From Nostoc sp. ATCC 53789 (GTDB taxonomy: Bacteria > Cyanobacteriota > Cyanobacteriia > Cyanobacteriales > Nostocaceae), in NCBI RefSeq assembly GCF_009873495.1, contig NZ_CP046703.1:1302001-1366000 (forward strand): a stretch of 64,000 bases of DNA. The letters are read 5' to 3'. Every line of letters starts with the position of its first letter. Position 1 is the stretch's first letter. The translations under genes were made by a program, and so were the position numbers. Below, in pieces: positions 25,240 through 34,385 of the stretch. The notes beneath the pieces are model-generated. The model made no database searches. It saw only the letters and a program-made list of their open reading frames with translations, and was not told the origin of the DNA.

Positions 25240-25566
25240 AATTTTTATCCCCTAAACACTTGCTATTTTACAGGTTTTAGGGGATGAATCAGCCCTGCTT
25301 TTTAAGGGGGGTTAGGGGGGATCGAAACACTGTTAGACAACTTTATAAGACTTGTGTGTACACCGTAGCCTTTATTAAGGGAGCCAGCGCGGTCTTCTCC
25401 CAAGGGGAGACGCTAAAAGCGATGGGGTTTCCCCCGCCGCAGGATGCGCGAAGCGCTGTAGTGGAGCGACTGGCGTGGGCTAGGGGGGATCGAATTCTAT
25501 GCAGCTTCATAAAAAATTGGTATTAGGCATCTTACCTGCCCATGATTGCAAATTTAGGGTTCTCCC

Positions 25567-25731
25567 TTAATAGTCATTGTCAGCTACACAAATTCCTTTA
25601 CATTTAATACCGTTCGTAGCGGTGCGCTGACAATGAGAACAGAGAACTTTTTCATTTTCTGTTTCTTGATTTATCTCTATACTGGTGCTTGCCTGTAAAT
25701 CATCGTTTTCTGTCTGGAGTTTTACAGTCAT
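25567..25731 (-). CDS. Small cysteine-rich (zinc-ribbon-like) protein
   Basis: Fifty-four codons from ATG 25731 to TAA 25567. The N-terminal half is acidic and Glu/Gln/Thr rich; the C-terminal half has four cysteines as C-x2-C (VLCSHCQRTATNG) and C-x3-C (IKCKGICVADNDY). The paired cysteines suggest a small metal-binding knuckle. It lies between the nested element and the 3' end of the tpsA gene. No family was recognised. The length, dense codon usage and cysteine pattern make it more than a chance frame. Confidence 0.55.
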   Translation of the reverse strand: MTVKLQTENDDLQASTSIEINQETENEKVLCSHCQRTATNGIKCKGICVADNDY

Positions 25732-25795
25732 AAATCACAACAAATCTGCCAATATATCGGTTATCTCATCAGTCTAACTTCTGCCCATTACCATC

Positions 25796-28540
25796 TTAAC
25801 TCTTGGGAACAGCAGCACAGTTTAATGCCTGTTGCACCTGAACGGGAGATTTATTTGTTATTAACTCAATTTTGCCGTCAGCATTGCGATGCCAAGAAGT
25901 GGCTTGGACAAGAACCTCTGAGGATGGGGGAATTTGGGCTTGTAGTGGCTGTGTTTTGCGATATGCAGAGATGTCGCGGATATCAGACCAAGTGCGATCG
26001 CTCCTAATTTCCTGAGTTGGATTTTGCGGCACACCACCCCGTCCTGTTGCCACAAAAGTACTACCTTGGTTTGCAGAACAACCACTGGCTATTTGTTGAG
26101 ATGAATCGATGACATTTGCTGGTAGTTCAACTAAGCCAGAATTTGGATCGACACCGATAGTATTAACTTGAACAGTGCCACTTACCCCAAATTGTGAACT
26201 GGCGGTGATATCACTATCGGTAGTGAGTTGGTCACGGAATTCCAATCCGAAGATGCCTTGAGTAGTGATTTGGATGTTGCCGCCTTGTCCGAGTACAGCA
26301 TTTGCTGAAATGTCACTGTTTTCTGTTGGGACAGCGATAATAGACCCTGCACTAATATCAATGTTGCCTCCTGTAGAAGCACCACGAGCATTAGTGATGA
26401 TGCTACTGCCACGCCGCAACAAGAGAAAATCACTTGCTTGGAGACGGATGTTACCACGACTACCTCCATTCACTTCAGCTCGCAGGTTTGCTCCATTATC
26501 CAAAAAGATATTACGAGCGTTAATATTGAGATTACCCGCATCCCCTGTTCCAGAATTGCTGACGGTAATTTCCGCCCCATCACGAACACTCAAGCTGTCA
26601 GCTGTGATATTTACTGACCGAGCAGTAAAGGCATTTGCTGAGGATGCAGTGATAGTACTGGGCAGTATCCGACCATCAGCTAAAGGTTGAGAGATGCCCT
26701 GCACATCAATATTATTAACCCGTAAATTAACACTGCCAGCAGATCCTTGTCCCAAGCTGGATGAGGTGATCTGTCCACCGTCGAAAACACGCAGGCGTTC
26801 AGCTTGCAGGTTAATATTTCCACCCTGACCAACTCCATCCTTCGCTACTGCAACAGTGATACCACTAAATGTATTGCTAAAACTATCGATCGCAGGGTCG
26901 CTGACTTCTACATCTTTTGCATAAATCTCGATATTTCCAGCTTTGCCAGTACCTGATAGCGCACTAGATATAGCCCCACCATCTGCTACTTGCAAACGTC
27001 CAGTGTCGATCGTGATATTGCCGCCTGAACCTTTTGCAAAACCTTGAATTGCACTGATGACAGCACCAGTCAACCCAGAAGGTGTGACCCCCTTAATTTC
27101 GAGACTCTCAGCAGATCGGATCGAGATGTCCCCTGCATTGCCAGTAGTAATGGACTCAAAACCAGGAAAGTTAAAGCCAAGGATATCTGTACTGATGCGA
27201 CCTCCGTTGAGCAGACGAACTCGATCTGCCTCAATGGTGATCCTGCCACTATTATTCCTGTTACCACCATTTACCAAAGTAGTAATAGCGCTAGGTCGGA
27301 AATTAGCAATACCAGTAAAAGGAGAAAGAAATGGGTTGTATCCGTTCACTTCCACATCTTTAGCACGAACAGTAATATTTCCAGTACTAGTATCGTTGAT
27401 TGGGGTTGACTGAAAAGTTGAAAAGTCAAAGGCAAAGCCATTATTAATGGACTGTAACCAAGCTCCATTCAGAATCCGTAAACGTTCAGTTTCAATGTTA
27501 ATGTCTCCTGCTTTTGCCCCAGTTCCCGATACACTAGTGAATAATCCAGGGGTGTCATAATTCTCTGGGACAGAGGCTCCCAATAAATCTACAAATTCCG
27601 TTGTTTTGACGGTGATACCCTGCCCTTGTCCAAAATTACCAGTAGCAGAACTAATTCCTGAACCATCGGCAACGGTCAAACCCCGCCCTCGAATGTTGAT
27701 TGCTCCGCCATTAATCCCACTTGTATCGATGAGTGAAGATTGTCTGAGCGAAACTGTTCCCCAGTCAGCCAAAGCAGGGCTAGTTAGTTGCAATCCAGCT
27801 TGATTATTCAAACCAACCTCAGCATTCCGCAATGCCCATAATTCAACTCTTCCGTCAGGATTAGCAAGGCTGGTTTGATTGATGTCGATTTCACTACCCA
27901 CCAACGCCACAGTTTTAGCCTTGAACATTTGTGATGGGCGAAAAAAGAAATTGAGTGCTGGGGTTCCTTGGGTGCGAATGGTTCCGGCATTGGCTCCAAG
28001 TTGCAATCCAACTGGCACACTCATAGTTAATAAGGCCGGTGGTGCGGCATCATTGGCATTAAACTTGAATCCGTCCGCAAATTTTATGCTCTCGGCAGTA
28101 GTCCCAACAAATGACCCACTAATATTTAAGCTGGCATTAGAGCCAAAGAGAATGCCGCTAGGATTAAGGAGAAATAGACTAACAGGGTTGGTGCTATTAA
28201 GAGTCTGAATCAAGCCATCTATATTAGAAACACTACCCCCTGTGACTCGGCTGAAAATTGTGGAGATGTTCGGGGTGTTAATTAAATTGAATGTGGCTGA
28301 ACCACCAGTGGGAACAGAAAACTGCCCAAAGCTGTGAAAGAGATTACTGTCTGCGGCACTACCATTGGTAATCGTGAAATTATTGCCATTTTGGGAAACG
28401 GTGGTGTTGAGACTGCCATCTGAGGTGATTTGAGCATTGACAGAGCCACTCCAAAGAAATATTGTTCCTAATGGCAATAGCATGACACTTGTCAACATTC
28501 CATTAACCAAACCCAATCCAACAGAGCGTGTTTTCATCAC
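25796..28540 (-). CDS. TpsA exoprotein (filamentous hemagglutinin N-terminal domain), copy 1
   Basis: A 914-residue secreted protein. A signal peptide (about 1-36) is followed by the two-partner-secretion domain (about 36-180): ITSDGSLNTTVSQNGNNF, IFSRVTGGSVSNIDG and the hallmark LLNPSGILFG. The central 600 residues are repetitive beta-helix sequence (units with GNI, GGAI and GRL). The tail holds the cyanobacterial TpsA signature TWSDIRDISAYRK and TSWHRNADGKIELI. Such proteins cross the outer membrane through a TpsB pore and stay as adhesins or are released. The matching TpsB is encoded at 31328, upstream in the same orientation. The gene starts 129 bp after the stop of the second tpsA. Confidence 0.92.
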   Translation of the reverse strand: MMKTRSVGLGLVNGMLTSVMLLPLGTIFLWSGSVNAQITSDGSLNTTVSQNGNNFTITNGSAADSNLFHSFGQFSVPTGGSATFNLINTPNISTIFSRVTGGSVSNIDGLIQTLNSTNPVSLFLLNPSGILFGSNASLNISGSFVGTTAESIKFADGFKFNANDAAPPALLTMSVPVGLQLGANAGTIRTQGTPALNFFFRPSQMFKAKTVALVGSEIDINQTSLANPDGRVELWALRNAEVGLNNQAGLQLTSPALADWGTVSLRQSSLIDTSGINGGAINIRGRGLTVADGSGISSATGNFGQGQGITVKTTEFVDLLGASVPENYDTPGLFTSVSGTGAKAGDINIETERLRILNGAWLQSINNGFAFDFSTFQSTPINDTSTGNITVRAKDVEVNGYNPFLSPFTGIANFRPSAITTLVNGGNRNNSGRITIEADRVRLLNGGRISTDILGFNFPGFESITTGNAGDISIRSAESLEIKGVTPSGLTGAVISAIQGFAKGSGGNITIDTGRLQVADGGAISSALSGTGKAGNIEIYAKDVEVSDPAIDSFSNTFSGITVAVAKDGVGQGGNINLQAERLRVFDGGQITSSSLGQGSAGSVNLRVNNIDVQGISQPLADGRILPSTITASSANAFTARSVNITADSLSVRDGAEITVSNSGTGDAGNLNINARNIFLDNGANLRAEVNGGSRGNIRLQASDFLLLRRGSSIITNARGASTGGNIDISAGSIIAVPTENSDISANAVLGQGGNIQITTQGIFGLEFRDQLTTDSDITASSQFGVSGTVQVNTIGVDPNSGLVELPANVIDSSQQIASGCSANQGSTFVATGRGGVPQNPTQEIRSDRTWSDIRDISAYRKTQPLQAQIPPSSEVLVQATSWHRNADGKIELITNKSPVQVQQALNCAAVPKS

Positions 28541-28669
28541 TTGGTCTCATTTCATCTAAGTTTCATTATTCCCTAGGCGCGATCGCTCTTAACATCAGCT
28601 TGCAGGTCAATATTTAAGTATTTGGAATACTTGCGATCGCTATTAAGCTATTGGAATTTCTGGGGCAAA

Positions 28670-31156
28670 TTAACTTTTGCCAATAGCAGCACAGTCTAAT
28701 GCCTGTTGCACCTGAACGGGAGATTTATCTGTTATTAACTCAATTTTGCCGTCAGCATTGCGATGCCAAGAAGTGGCTTGAAGAAGAACCCCTGATGATG
28801 TGGGAATTTGTGCTTTGACTTCGCCAGTTTTGCGGTATGCAGAGATATCGCGGATATCAGACCAAGTGCGATCGCTGCCAATTTCCTGCGTTGGATTTTG
28901 CGGTATACCACCCCTTCCGGTAGTGACAAAACTGCTGCCAGTAGTACTAGAACAACTTGTAGCAATTTGCTGTGATGAGTCTGTTAATTTTACTGGTAAT
29001 TCTACTAAGCCGGAATTGGGGTCAACTCCAAAATTGTTAATATCTACCGTACCGTTAACACCAAATTGGGAACTAGCAGTAATATCATTTTCAGCAGTAA
29101 TTTGAGGACGATATTGTAAGCCAATAATTTCCCGTGTAGCAATTTGAATATTACCCCCACGTCCTTTAACTGCATTAGCAATAATATCGCTGTTTTCTAA
29201 ACCAGCAACAATAGGTGCATTAATATTGATATTGCCCCCATCCCCCGAACCGCCAGCCGTTGCAGTTATTTGGCTGCGATCGCGGATCAACAACAACTTT
29301 TCTACTTGTAAGCCGATGTTGCCACCATTGCCAGATTCTGTTTGTGCCTGAATTAAGCCTTGATTTTTTAATTGGATGCGATCGGCTGTGATGTTCAGAT
29401 TGCCACCATTACCAGTACCTTGGTTAGTAACGCTCAAAGTACCGCCATCTTGCAATATCAGATTAGGTGTAGTCACGCTGACATTACCAGCATTTGCCGT
29501 CAGTATATCTGCCAAACCAAATAACTTGCGGATTAATGGTTCTGACTTGAGAACGGATGAGTTGATGCTGCTTTGATTTAATCGACTGCGACCACTGATT
29601 TGGATAGATTCTGTGGCATTTACACTAATATCTCCCCCATTACCGATAAAAAACGAAGTTCCAGCAACCACTCCTCCATCTAACACTTGTAACCTCGCAG
29701 TATTCAGTGTCAAAGTTTTGGCGCTGCCAGTACCGTAGGTGAGGACGCTAATATTGCTGTAAAGTCCGGCGGGGTTGTCTCCTCTAACTGTAGTTTCGCG
29801 GTTGCGAATATTTACCTGACCGCTAGAGCCTTGACCAAATGTCAATGAAGATAATGAGGCACCATCAGACACTAGTAAGCTATCGGAATTGACAAATATA
29901 TCACCTGCTGTCCCAGTACCTCGGGCAGTAGTGGCAATGCTGGTAACACCAGATGGATTAACAGCCGAGGAGCCAGATAATTCTATTGCTGAGGCTTCAA
30001 TCTGGATTTGGCCACTGTTTGCAACTCCAAATGCTGTGTTATTCAACCCTGAACCTTCCTGAAGCGTTAAGCGAGGAGTGATGATATAGATATTTGCACC
30101 AGTTCCTATGCCCAAGGCTTCGCTACGAATCCAACTCCGAATTTTGGCATCGGATGTTGTGCCAATAATATCAATCGCTTCTGATGCTTGAAGGTGGATG
30201 TTACCACTGGGGAGATTGCCGAGATTTGTTGTCAGTACTAGCGATCCATCAGTGAATTTAATCTTGCGTCCCTGAAGCTGAACTGAACCCGAATTTACCC
30301 CACTCACATTTAGCAGTGACTTTTGTGCTAGTTGAATATCACCAAAGCTTTGCCCGTTTTCATACCTAAGCGTATAGCCTTGAGTGTTTGGAACTAAAGT
30401 AACTAATCCTGAACCTCCCAAGCTACCTAATTCTATTTGTCCTGTTTCGGCGTTTAGGGTTGCTCCATTCAAATTCAGATTACCACCCACCAACGCCAGA
30501 GTTTTTCCAGGCTGTACTTGCAATTTTGTTGGACTAGGAGTGCGAATTAAAGGAGCCAAAATAGTGGTAATAGTTAAGGCATGTCCTGTACCTTGAACTT
30601 GTATTGATGAGGGATTATTACCCATTTGTAGCCCAATCGGAACATTGATGCTTAATAAGGGGTTAGCTTGGGGATTAATGGCGCTAAACTCAACACCATC
30701 GGCAAACTTGATGCTATTGGCTGTCGTACCGATAAATGAACCGCCAATATTAAGTTGGGCATTTGCTCCAAAGATAATTCCACTAGGATTGAGCAAAAAA
30801 AGATTAGCACTACCATTGGCCTTAATTAAACCATCAATGTTGGAAACACTGCCTCCAGTAATGCGACTGAAGATATTTTGCACATCTGCGGCATTGTTGA
30901 AAAGAGCCGAGCCGTTGCTGGGAACTGAAAATTGGCTAAAGCTGTGGAAGAGGTTGTTGCCAACTCGATTACCGTTGGTGATGGTGAAGTTATCGCCACT
31001 TTGAGAGACAGTAGTATTTAAAGTGCTATCAGGAGTTATCTGGGCACTCACAGAGCTGCACCAAATTGGCATTACCATCAACGGCACTATTCCAGCGCAC
31101 AGAACCAACCAAATAGAGGTCGCACCCATTGTCAAGCCTTTATTTATACCTTGCAT
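28670..31156 (-). CDS. TpsA exoprotein (filamentous hemagglutinin N-terminal domain), copy 2
   Basis: An 828-residue paralogue of the preceding gene with the same plan: signal peptide (about 1-38), TPS domain with NIFSRITGGSVSNIDG and LLNPSGIIFG, beta-helix body, and the tail TWSDIRDISAYRK plus SWHRNADGKIELI. The body is clearly diverged from copy 1, but the last 80 or so codons are almost identical at the DNA level. It is the first tpsA after tpsB, separated from it by a repeat element rather than a normal spacer. Confidence 0.92.
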   Translation of the reverse strand: MQGINKGLTMGATSIWLVLCAGIVPLMVMPIWCSSVSAQITPDSTLNTTVSQSGDNFTITNGNRVGNNLFHSFSQFSVPSNGSALFNNAADVQNIFSRITGGSVSNIDGLIKANGSANLFLLNPSGIIFGANAQLNIGGSFIGTTANSIKFADGVEFSAINPQANPLLSINVPIGLQMGNNPSSIQVQGTGHALTITTILAPLIRTPSPTKLQVQPGKTLALVGGNLNLNGATLNAETGQIELGSLGGSGLVTLVPNTQGYTLRYENGQSFGDIQLAQKSLLNVSGVNSGSVQLQGRKIKFTDGSLVLTTNLGNLPSGNIHLQASEAIDIIGTTSDAKIRSWIRSEALGIGTGANIYIITPRLTLQEGSGLNNTAFGVANSGQIQIEASAIELSGSSAVNPSGVTSIATTARGTGTAGDIFVNSDSLLVSDGASLSSLTFGQGSSGQVNIRNRETTVRGDNPAGLYSNISVLTYGTGSAKTLTLNTARLQVLDGGVVAGTSFFIGNGGDISVNATESIQISGRSRLNQSSINSSVLKSEPLIRKLFGLADILTANAGNVSVTTPNLILQDGGTLSVTNQGTGNGGNLNITADRIQLKNQGLIQAQTESGNGGNIGLQVEKLLLIRDRSQITATAGGSGDGGNININAPIVAGLENSDIIANAVKGRGGNIQIATREIIGLQYRPQITAENDITASSQFGVNGTVDINNFGVDPNSGLVELPVKLTDSSQQIATSCSSTTGSSFVTTGRGGIPQNPTQEIGSDRTWSDIRDISAYRKTGEVKAQIPTSSGVLLQATSWHRNADGKIELITDKSPVQVQQALDCAAIGKS

Positions 31157-31200
31157 TTTAGGTTGCCCAAAACGGTATAGTTTTGAAACATCGCCTCAAA

Positions 31201-31327
31201 CCCGGATTTCTCACGATACTGTAGGCAGGGGAGTGTGGGGAGTGTGGGGGGTAAGATTTCTTCCCCATCCTCCCACACCTCCCACACCTCCCACACTCCT
31301 TGATTTATCACAAGTGAAAAATCCAGG
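31201..31327. mobile_element. Miniature inverted-repeat element, family D
   Basis: Ends CCCGGATTTCTCAC and GTGAAAAATCCAGG are inverted with two mismatches. The interior is a G-rich block (GGGGAGTGTGGGG) and its C-rich complement (CCTCCCACACCTCCCACA), so the whole can fold into one long hairpin. It lies between tpsB and tpsA and ends at the base immediately before the tpsB stop codon on the plus strand. A related shorter copy is at 49007-49079. Confidence 0.65.
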
Positions 31328-33163
31328 TCAAAATGGCGAATAACGGAGTGAGAAGTACAAACCATTTTCTTGGAGCGATCGCTTTTCACCATCCACCGAG
31401 ATTAAAGGAATACCCCAATCTAAACGAGCCGATAAGTCATCACCCTGTTTCCACAACAGCCCCAACCCTGTACTAACAAGGGTACTTGGCGATGGATTTT
31501 CGCCGTTGACGTTCCAACCTTTACCCACATCAATGAAGGGTGTAAGTTGCAGCACCCCGTTAATCTTATTGGCGCGGACAATGGGGACTCGAAATTCTGC
31601 CGAAAACAACAGACCATTATCTGTAAGTAATGCGTCTTGGCGATAGCCCCGGACACTTAGTTGTCCACCAAGACCAAATTGCTCTAAAGGCACCAAGGAA
31701 TCTGCCGCTAATTGGAAATCGCCCCTAACTAAAAATAATGTGTCTGGTGCTAATTGTCGTACCCACTGCGCCTGTCCCCGCCACGCGAAAAAGCGGCTAT
31801 CTGGTTCATTCTCACTGACATTGGCATCAAACCAATCTACCCCAAAGCTCAATTGCGATCGCGCCGCGAAGACATAGTTGTTACTTCGCTGGGTATATTC
31901 TTGAAAAAACCGCAGAGTCGAAATATTCGTTTTTCCGTTCTCATCTGCACCTGGTGAGAGGCGAAACGGCCCAATATTATCAATACCCAACTCAGTTTGG
32001 CTTGATTGGCGCGAAAATGACAGCCCAACTGCCAACTCTTGGGTTGGTTTTTGCACCAGTGGTTGGCGATATCCTAATTCATAAGATTGAGAATCTGATT
32101 GGATATCAAGGACGCTAAATGGTTCTTCAATAACATGGTTCCATCCCTGGCTAAAGCCAAAGGAGATAGTGCCATTGTGGGCATTAATCGGTAGTGTGTA
32201 ATTGGCATTAATGCTATTACTACCATCAGTATTGGCATATCCTACACTCAGAGTATCGCCCAAACCCAATAAATTGGCTTCTTGCAGATCCACTCCCCGG
32301 CGAAAACTACCCACACTTGGCGATCGCCCATTATCTAAGCTTGCCGTCAGTTTAAAAGTGTCTGCTTCTTCAACCTCAACTTGCAATACATTGCTTCCCG
32401 GATGCACGCCTGTTTGTAATTCGGCTGAGAGGTTTTGAATCCGTGGATCGAGGCGGAGTAGTTGGAGTTTTTCTAGGAGGCGGGGTACGTTTAGGGGTTT
32501 ACCAGCACCTAGTTGAATGCGATCGCGAATGTATTGACTACGTAATCGTCTGTTACCAATGATTTTGATTTCTTGCAGACTGCCTTCGATTACCTGAATT
32601 TTTACTGTTCCTGCTTCTAGTGTCTGCGGTGTAATCAATGCTCCTGTGGTTACATAACCGTTATCAATATAAAGCTTAGCGATCGCATCTTTGATTTGCA
32701 ATAATTCTGCAAATGTCACTTCTTTGCCGACAAAGGGATTGGTAATCTTGGCAAAATCCTCTGGTTTGAAAACTGTACTACCGACAATTTCAATCCGCTC
32801 TACCCGAAATTTAGCGTTAGAGTCATCCTGATTTGGAATTGACTCATCTGGTATTGTGGGCAAAGGGACTAATTGATTGTTATCTGTTGGTGGCAACACG
32901 TCAGTGGGTAAGGGTGTTACCGGAACTTCTTCTAACCGACCGGGTGGTAGGGTGTCAGGATTTGGAGTTTGGGCAATGACCTGCTGATAATTAGATAATA
33001 CTGCTGCTAAAACAAAGCCGAATGCCAGAGGTCGTAGTCCAGAGATTATACTTACAGGCTTGTTTAATATTTGTTGCTTAGAAATAGAGTTCTCAATAAT
33101 GACTTGTTTCACCAACACCATTCTCCTTAAATTTACAAAAAAGAATTCAGGAATCACGAGCAA
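31328..33163 (-). CDS. TpsB outer-membrane transporter (ShlB/FhaC/HecB family)
   Basis: A 611-residue protein. A long N-terminus contains a hydrophobic export segment (PLAFGFVLAAVLSNYQQVIAQ, about 45-65) and a Pro-rich linker. Then come two POTRA domains (FRVERIEIVGSTVFKPEDF, and IKIIGNRRLRSQYIRDRI). A 16-strand barrel follows, with the family blocks LGLGDTLSVGY, the loop-6 type motif LGGQLSVRGYRQDALL and a C-terminal FSLRYSPF ending in Phe for BAM recognition. It secretes the TpsA proteins encoded downstream. An internal ATG at codon 15 (33121) is another possible start, since 33163 gives an unusually long leader. Confidence 0.93.
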   Translation of the reverse strand: MLVIPEFFFVNLRRMVLVKQVIIENSISKQQILNKPVSIISGLRPLAFGFVLAAVLSNYQQVIAQTPNPDTLPPGRLEEVPVTPLPTDVLPPTDNNQLVPLPTIPDESIPNQDDSNAKFRVERIEIVGSTVFKPEDFAKITNPFVGKEVTFAELLQIKDAIAKLYIDNGYVTTGALITPQTLEAGTVKIQVIEGSLQEIKIIGNRRLRSQYIRDRIQLGAGKPLNVPRLLEKLQLLRLDPRIQNLSAELQTGVHPGSNVLQVEVEEADTFKLTASLDNGRSPSVGSFRRGVDLQEANLLGLGDTLSVGYANTDGSNSINANYTLPINAHNGTISFGFSQGWNHVIEEPFSVLDIQSDSQSYELGYRQPLVQKPTQELAVGLSFSRQSSQTELGIDNIGPFRLSPGADENGKTNISTLRFFQEYTQRSNNYVFAARSQLSFGVDWFDANVSENEPDSRFFAWRGQAQWVRQLAPDTLFLVRGDFQLAADSLVPLEQFGLGGQLSVRGYRQDALLTDNGLLFSAEFRVPIVRANKINGVLQLTPFIDVGKGWNVNGENPSPSTLVSTGLGLLWKQGDDLSARLDWGIPLISVDGEKRSLQENGLYFSLRYSPF

Positions 33164-34385
33164 AGCCGGAGACGCTCCGCTAAGGGGTCAGAATTCAGTT
33201 GGTTATTCCGACCGAATAAGCGGTGCTTCTTAGCAGTAGGGAGTCAGTAAATATCTGAATAAAGGGGTTTAACTATCTTGTGTCACTTTAGGAGAATTCA
33301 ATCAATGAAAGGATTACAAGGTTTTGAATTCTATTTTTTGTCTACAAATCTTAGTTTTTATTAGAAAATAAAGCCTTAGTACTTTACGGAATCAAATTCT
33401 CCGAATCTGGCTTCGATTATTATTTTCTGAAAGTGACAAACTAGAGTTAACACTGACACTAAATAGGATCATTTAGTAGTATTAGTTTTGACTTATGAAT
33501 TCTAAATCTTGAATTCTTATTCAATGATTATTTATGTTTATCTAGTTAATCCCCGATAGCGTGGTGTACCAAGTAATATCTTGCTAATTAATGATGACTA
33601 TCTTTTTTACCGCTATCATCAGGGTAAATACTGTTTTTGTCCCAATTTTTAAAGCTAAAAGATTATTTAATTTGAGGGCGGCTATTTTATAGAAGACGGA
33701 TTTTATTTGGGTATAAAGCCATCTTGTTCTGCCGGAGAACCAGTAAGTATAGTTGCGCTTACAGTGGTAAAGATAAGCTGTTGCACTCTATAAGATAGTT
33801 CAGTCAGGAAATTAACAAGCCAGCCTGACAAAAGCTTCTTAAAAGTGATTTAAGCTATCAATTTACTTAATGAAAAATTTATTTGCTCATATTTTCTAAG
33901 ATTAACTTTGAATACAAAAAAATCAAATTAGGAAAATCCTTAAATATTGTAAGGATTTTCCTTATTAGCTTTTTAACTGTATCCTCCAGCGAATCGGAAT
34001 ACACTCGACAGATGCGATCGCTTGAGAATTGGCACTGATTGAAGCAATCATTGTACCGTGTGGCTTATGTGCCATCGATTGGGACAGAGAGTGGTGTTGA
34101 TCGATCTAATGGCTGGGGTTGAGATTAAAGGCGACGAGGGGATGATTCTGGTTTCGGCGGAATTCTCCTAGCATAATGTATCTCACATTAAGGGGATTCT
34201 CAAACTGACCATCCTACTTGATGAATTTTCTCTGTGGATTTTGGGAAAATATCTCACTCAATTCAGACTGTCTAATAATTCGCGGCAACCACTGGAGGAT
34301 AGTCAGAGGGTCAAGTACTATCGATTGAATACTGAGGATATCGCGTTTGCCAACCCGTATCACCAATGATTTCGGAATCTCTTGT
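33164..34385. other. Long AT-rich region without a firm gene
   Basis: The tpsB promoter must lie in the proximal part. A 36-codon minus-strand frame at 33965-34075 ends SVECIPIRWRIQLKS and could be a decayed gene end. A 69-codon minus-strand frame at 34214-34423 overlaps the 3' end of the next gene by 38 bp and is not recognised. Several TTTATT/AATAAA tracts but no strong hairpin were noticed. Confidence 0.4.

Larger units (their letters stand above)
24139..25297 (-). mobile_element. ISAs1-family insertion sequence
   Basis: A 1159-bp element with perfect 14-bp inverted ends CAGGGCTGATTCAT and ATGAATCAGCCCTG, flanked by an exact 11-bp direct repeat CTTTTTAAGGG (24128-24138 and 25298-25308). 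The one transposase gene fills it on the minus strand, and its stop codon lies inside the left inverted repeat. The coding sequence is split by a -1 frame change at an 8-A run (24694-24701 on the plus strand, as T). Confidence 0.9.
23954..25523. mobile_element. Non-autonomous IS630-end element interrupted by ISAs1
   Basis: The left end (ATACCAATTTAATATGAAGT) and the inverted right end (ATACCAATTTTTTATGAAGC) match the inverted repeats of the IS630 element at 4160-5290. Removing the ISAs1 copy and one target duplication leaves about 400 bp with no transposase. The interior forms an imperfect palindrome: TACCGTGTACACACAA near 24057 pairs with TTGTGTGTACACCGTA near 25352, and CCCCCTAAATCCCCCTT pairs with AAGGGGGGTTAGGGGGG. 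This looks like a miniature element mobilised by the IS630 transposase, later invaded by ISAs1. Confidence 0.75.

Noticed and set aside
26265..28208. Plus-strand frames of up to 141 codons opposite the TpsA gene.
   Set aside because: Antisense shadows of a repetitive beta-helix coding sequence.
31023..31392. Frames on both strands across the tpsB-tpsA spacer.
   Set aside because: They translate the G/C-rich hairpin element (PTPPTPP, VWEVWEV) and have no family.
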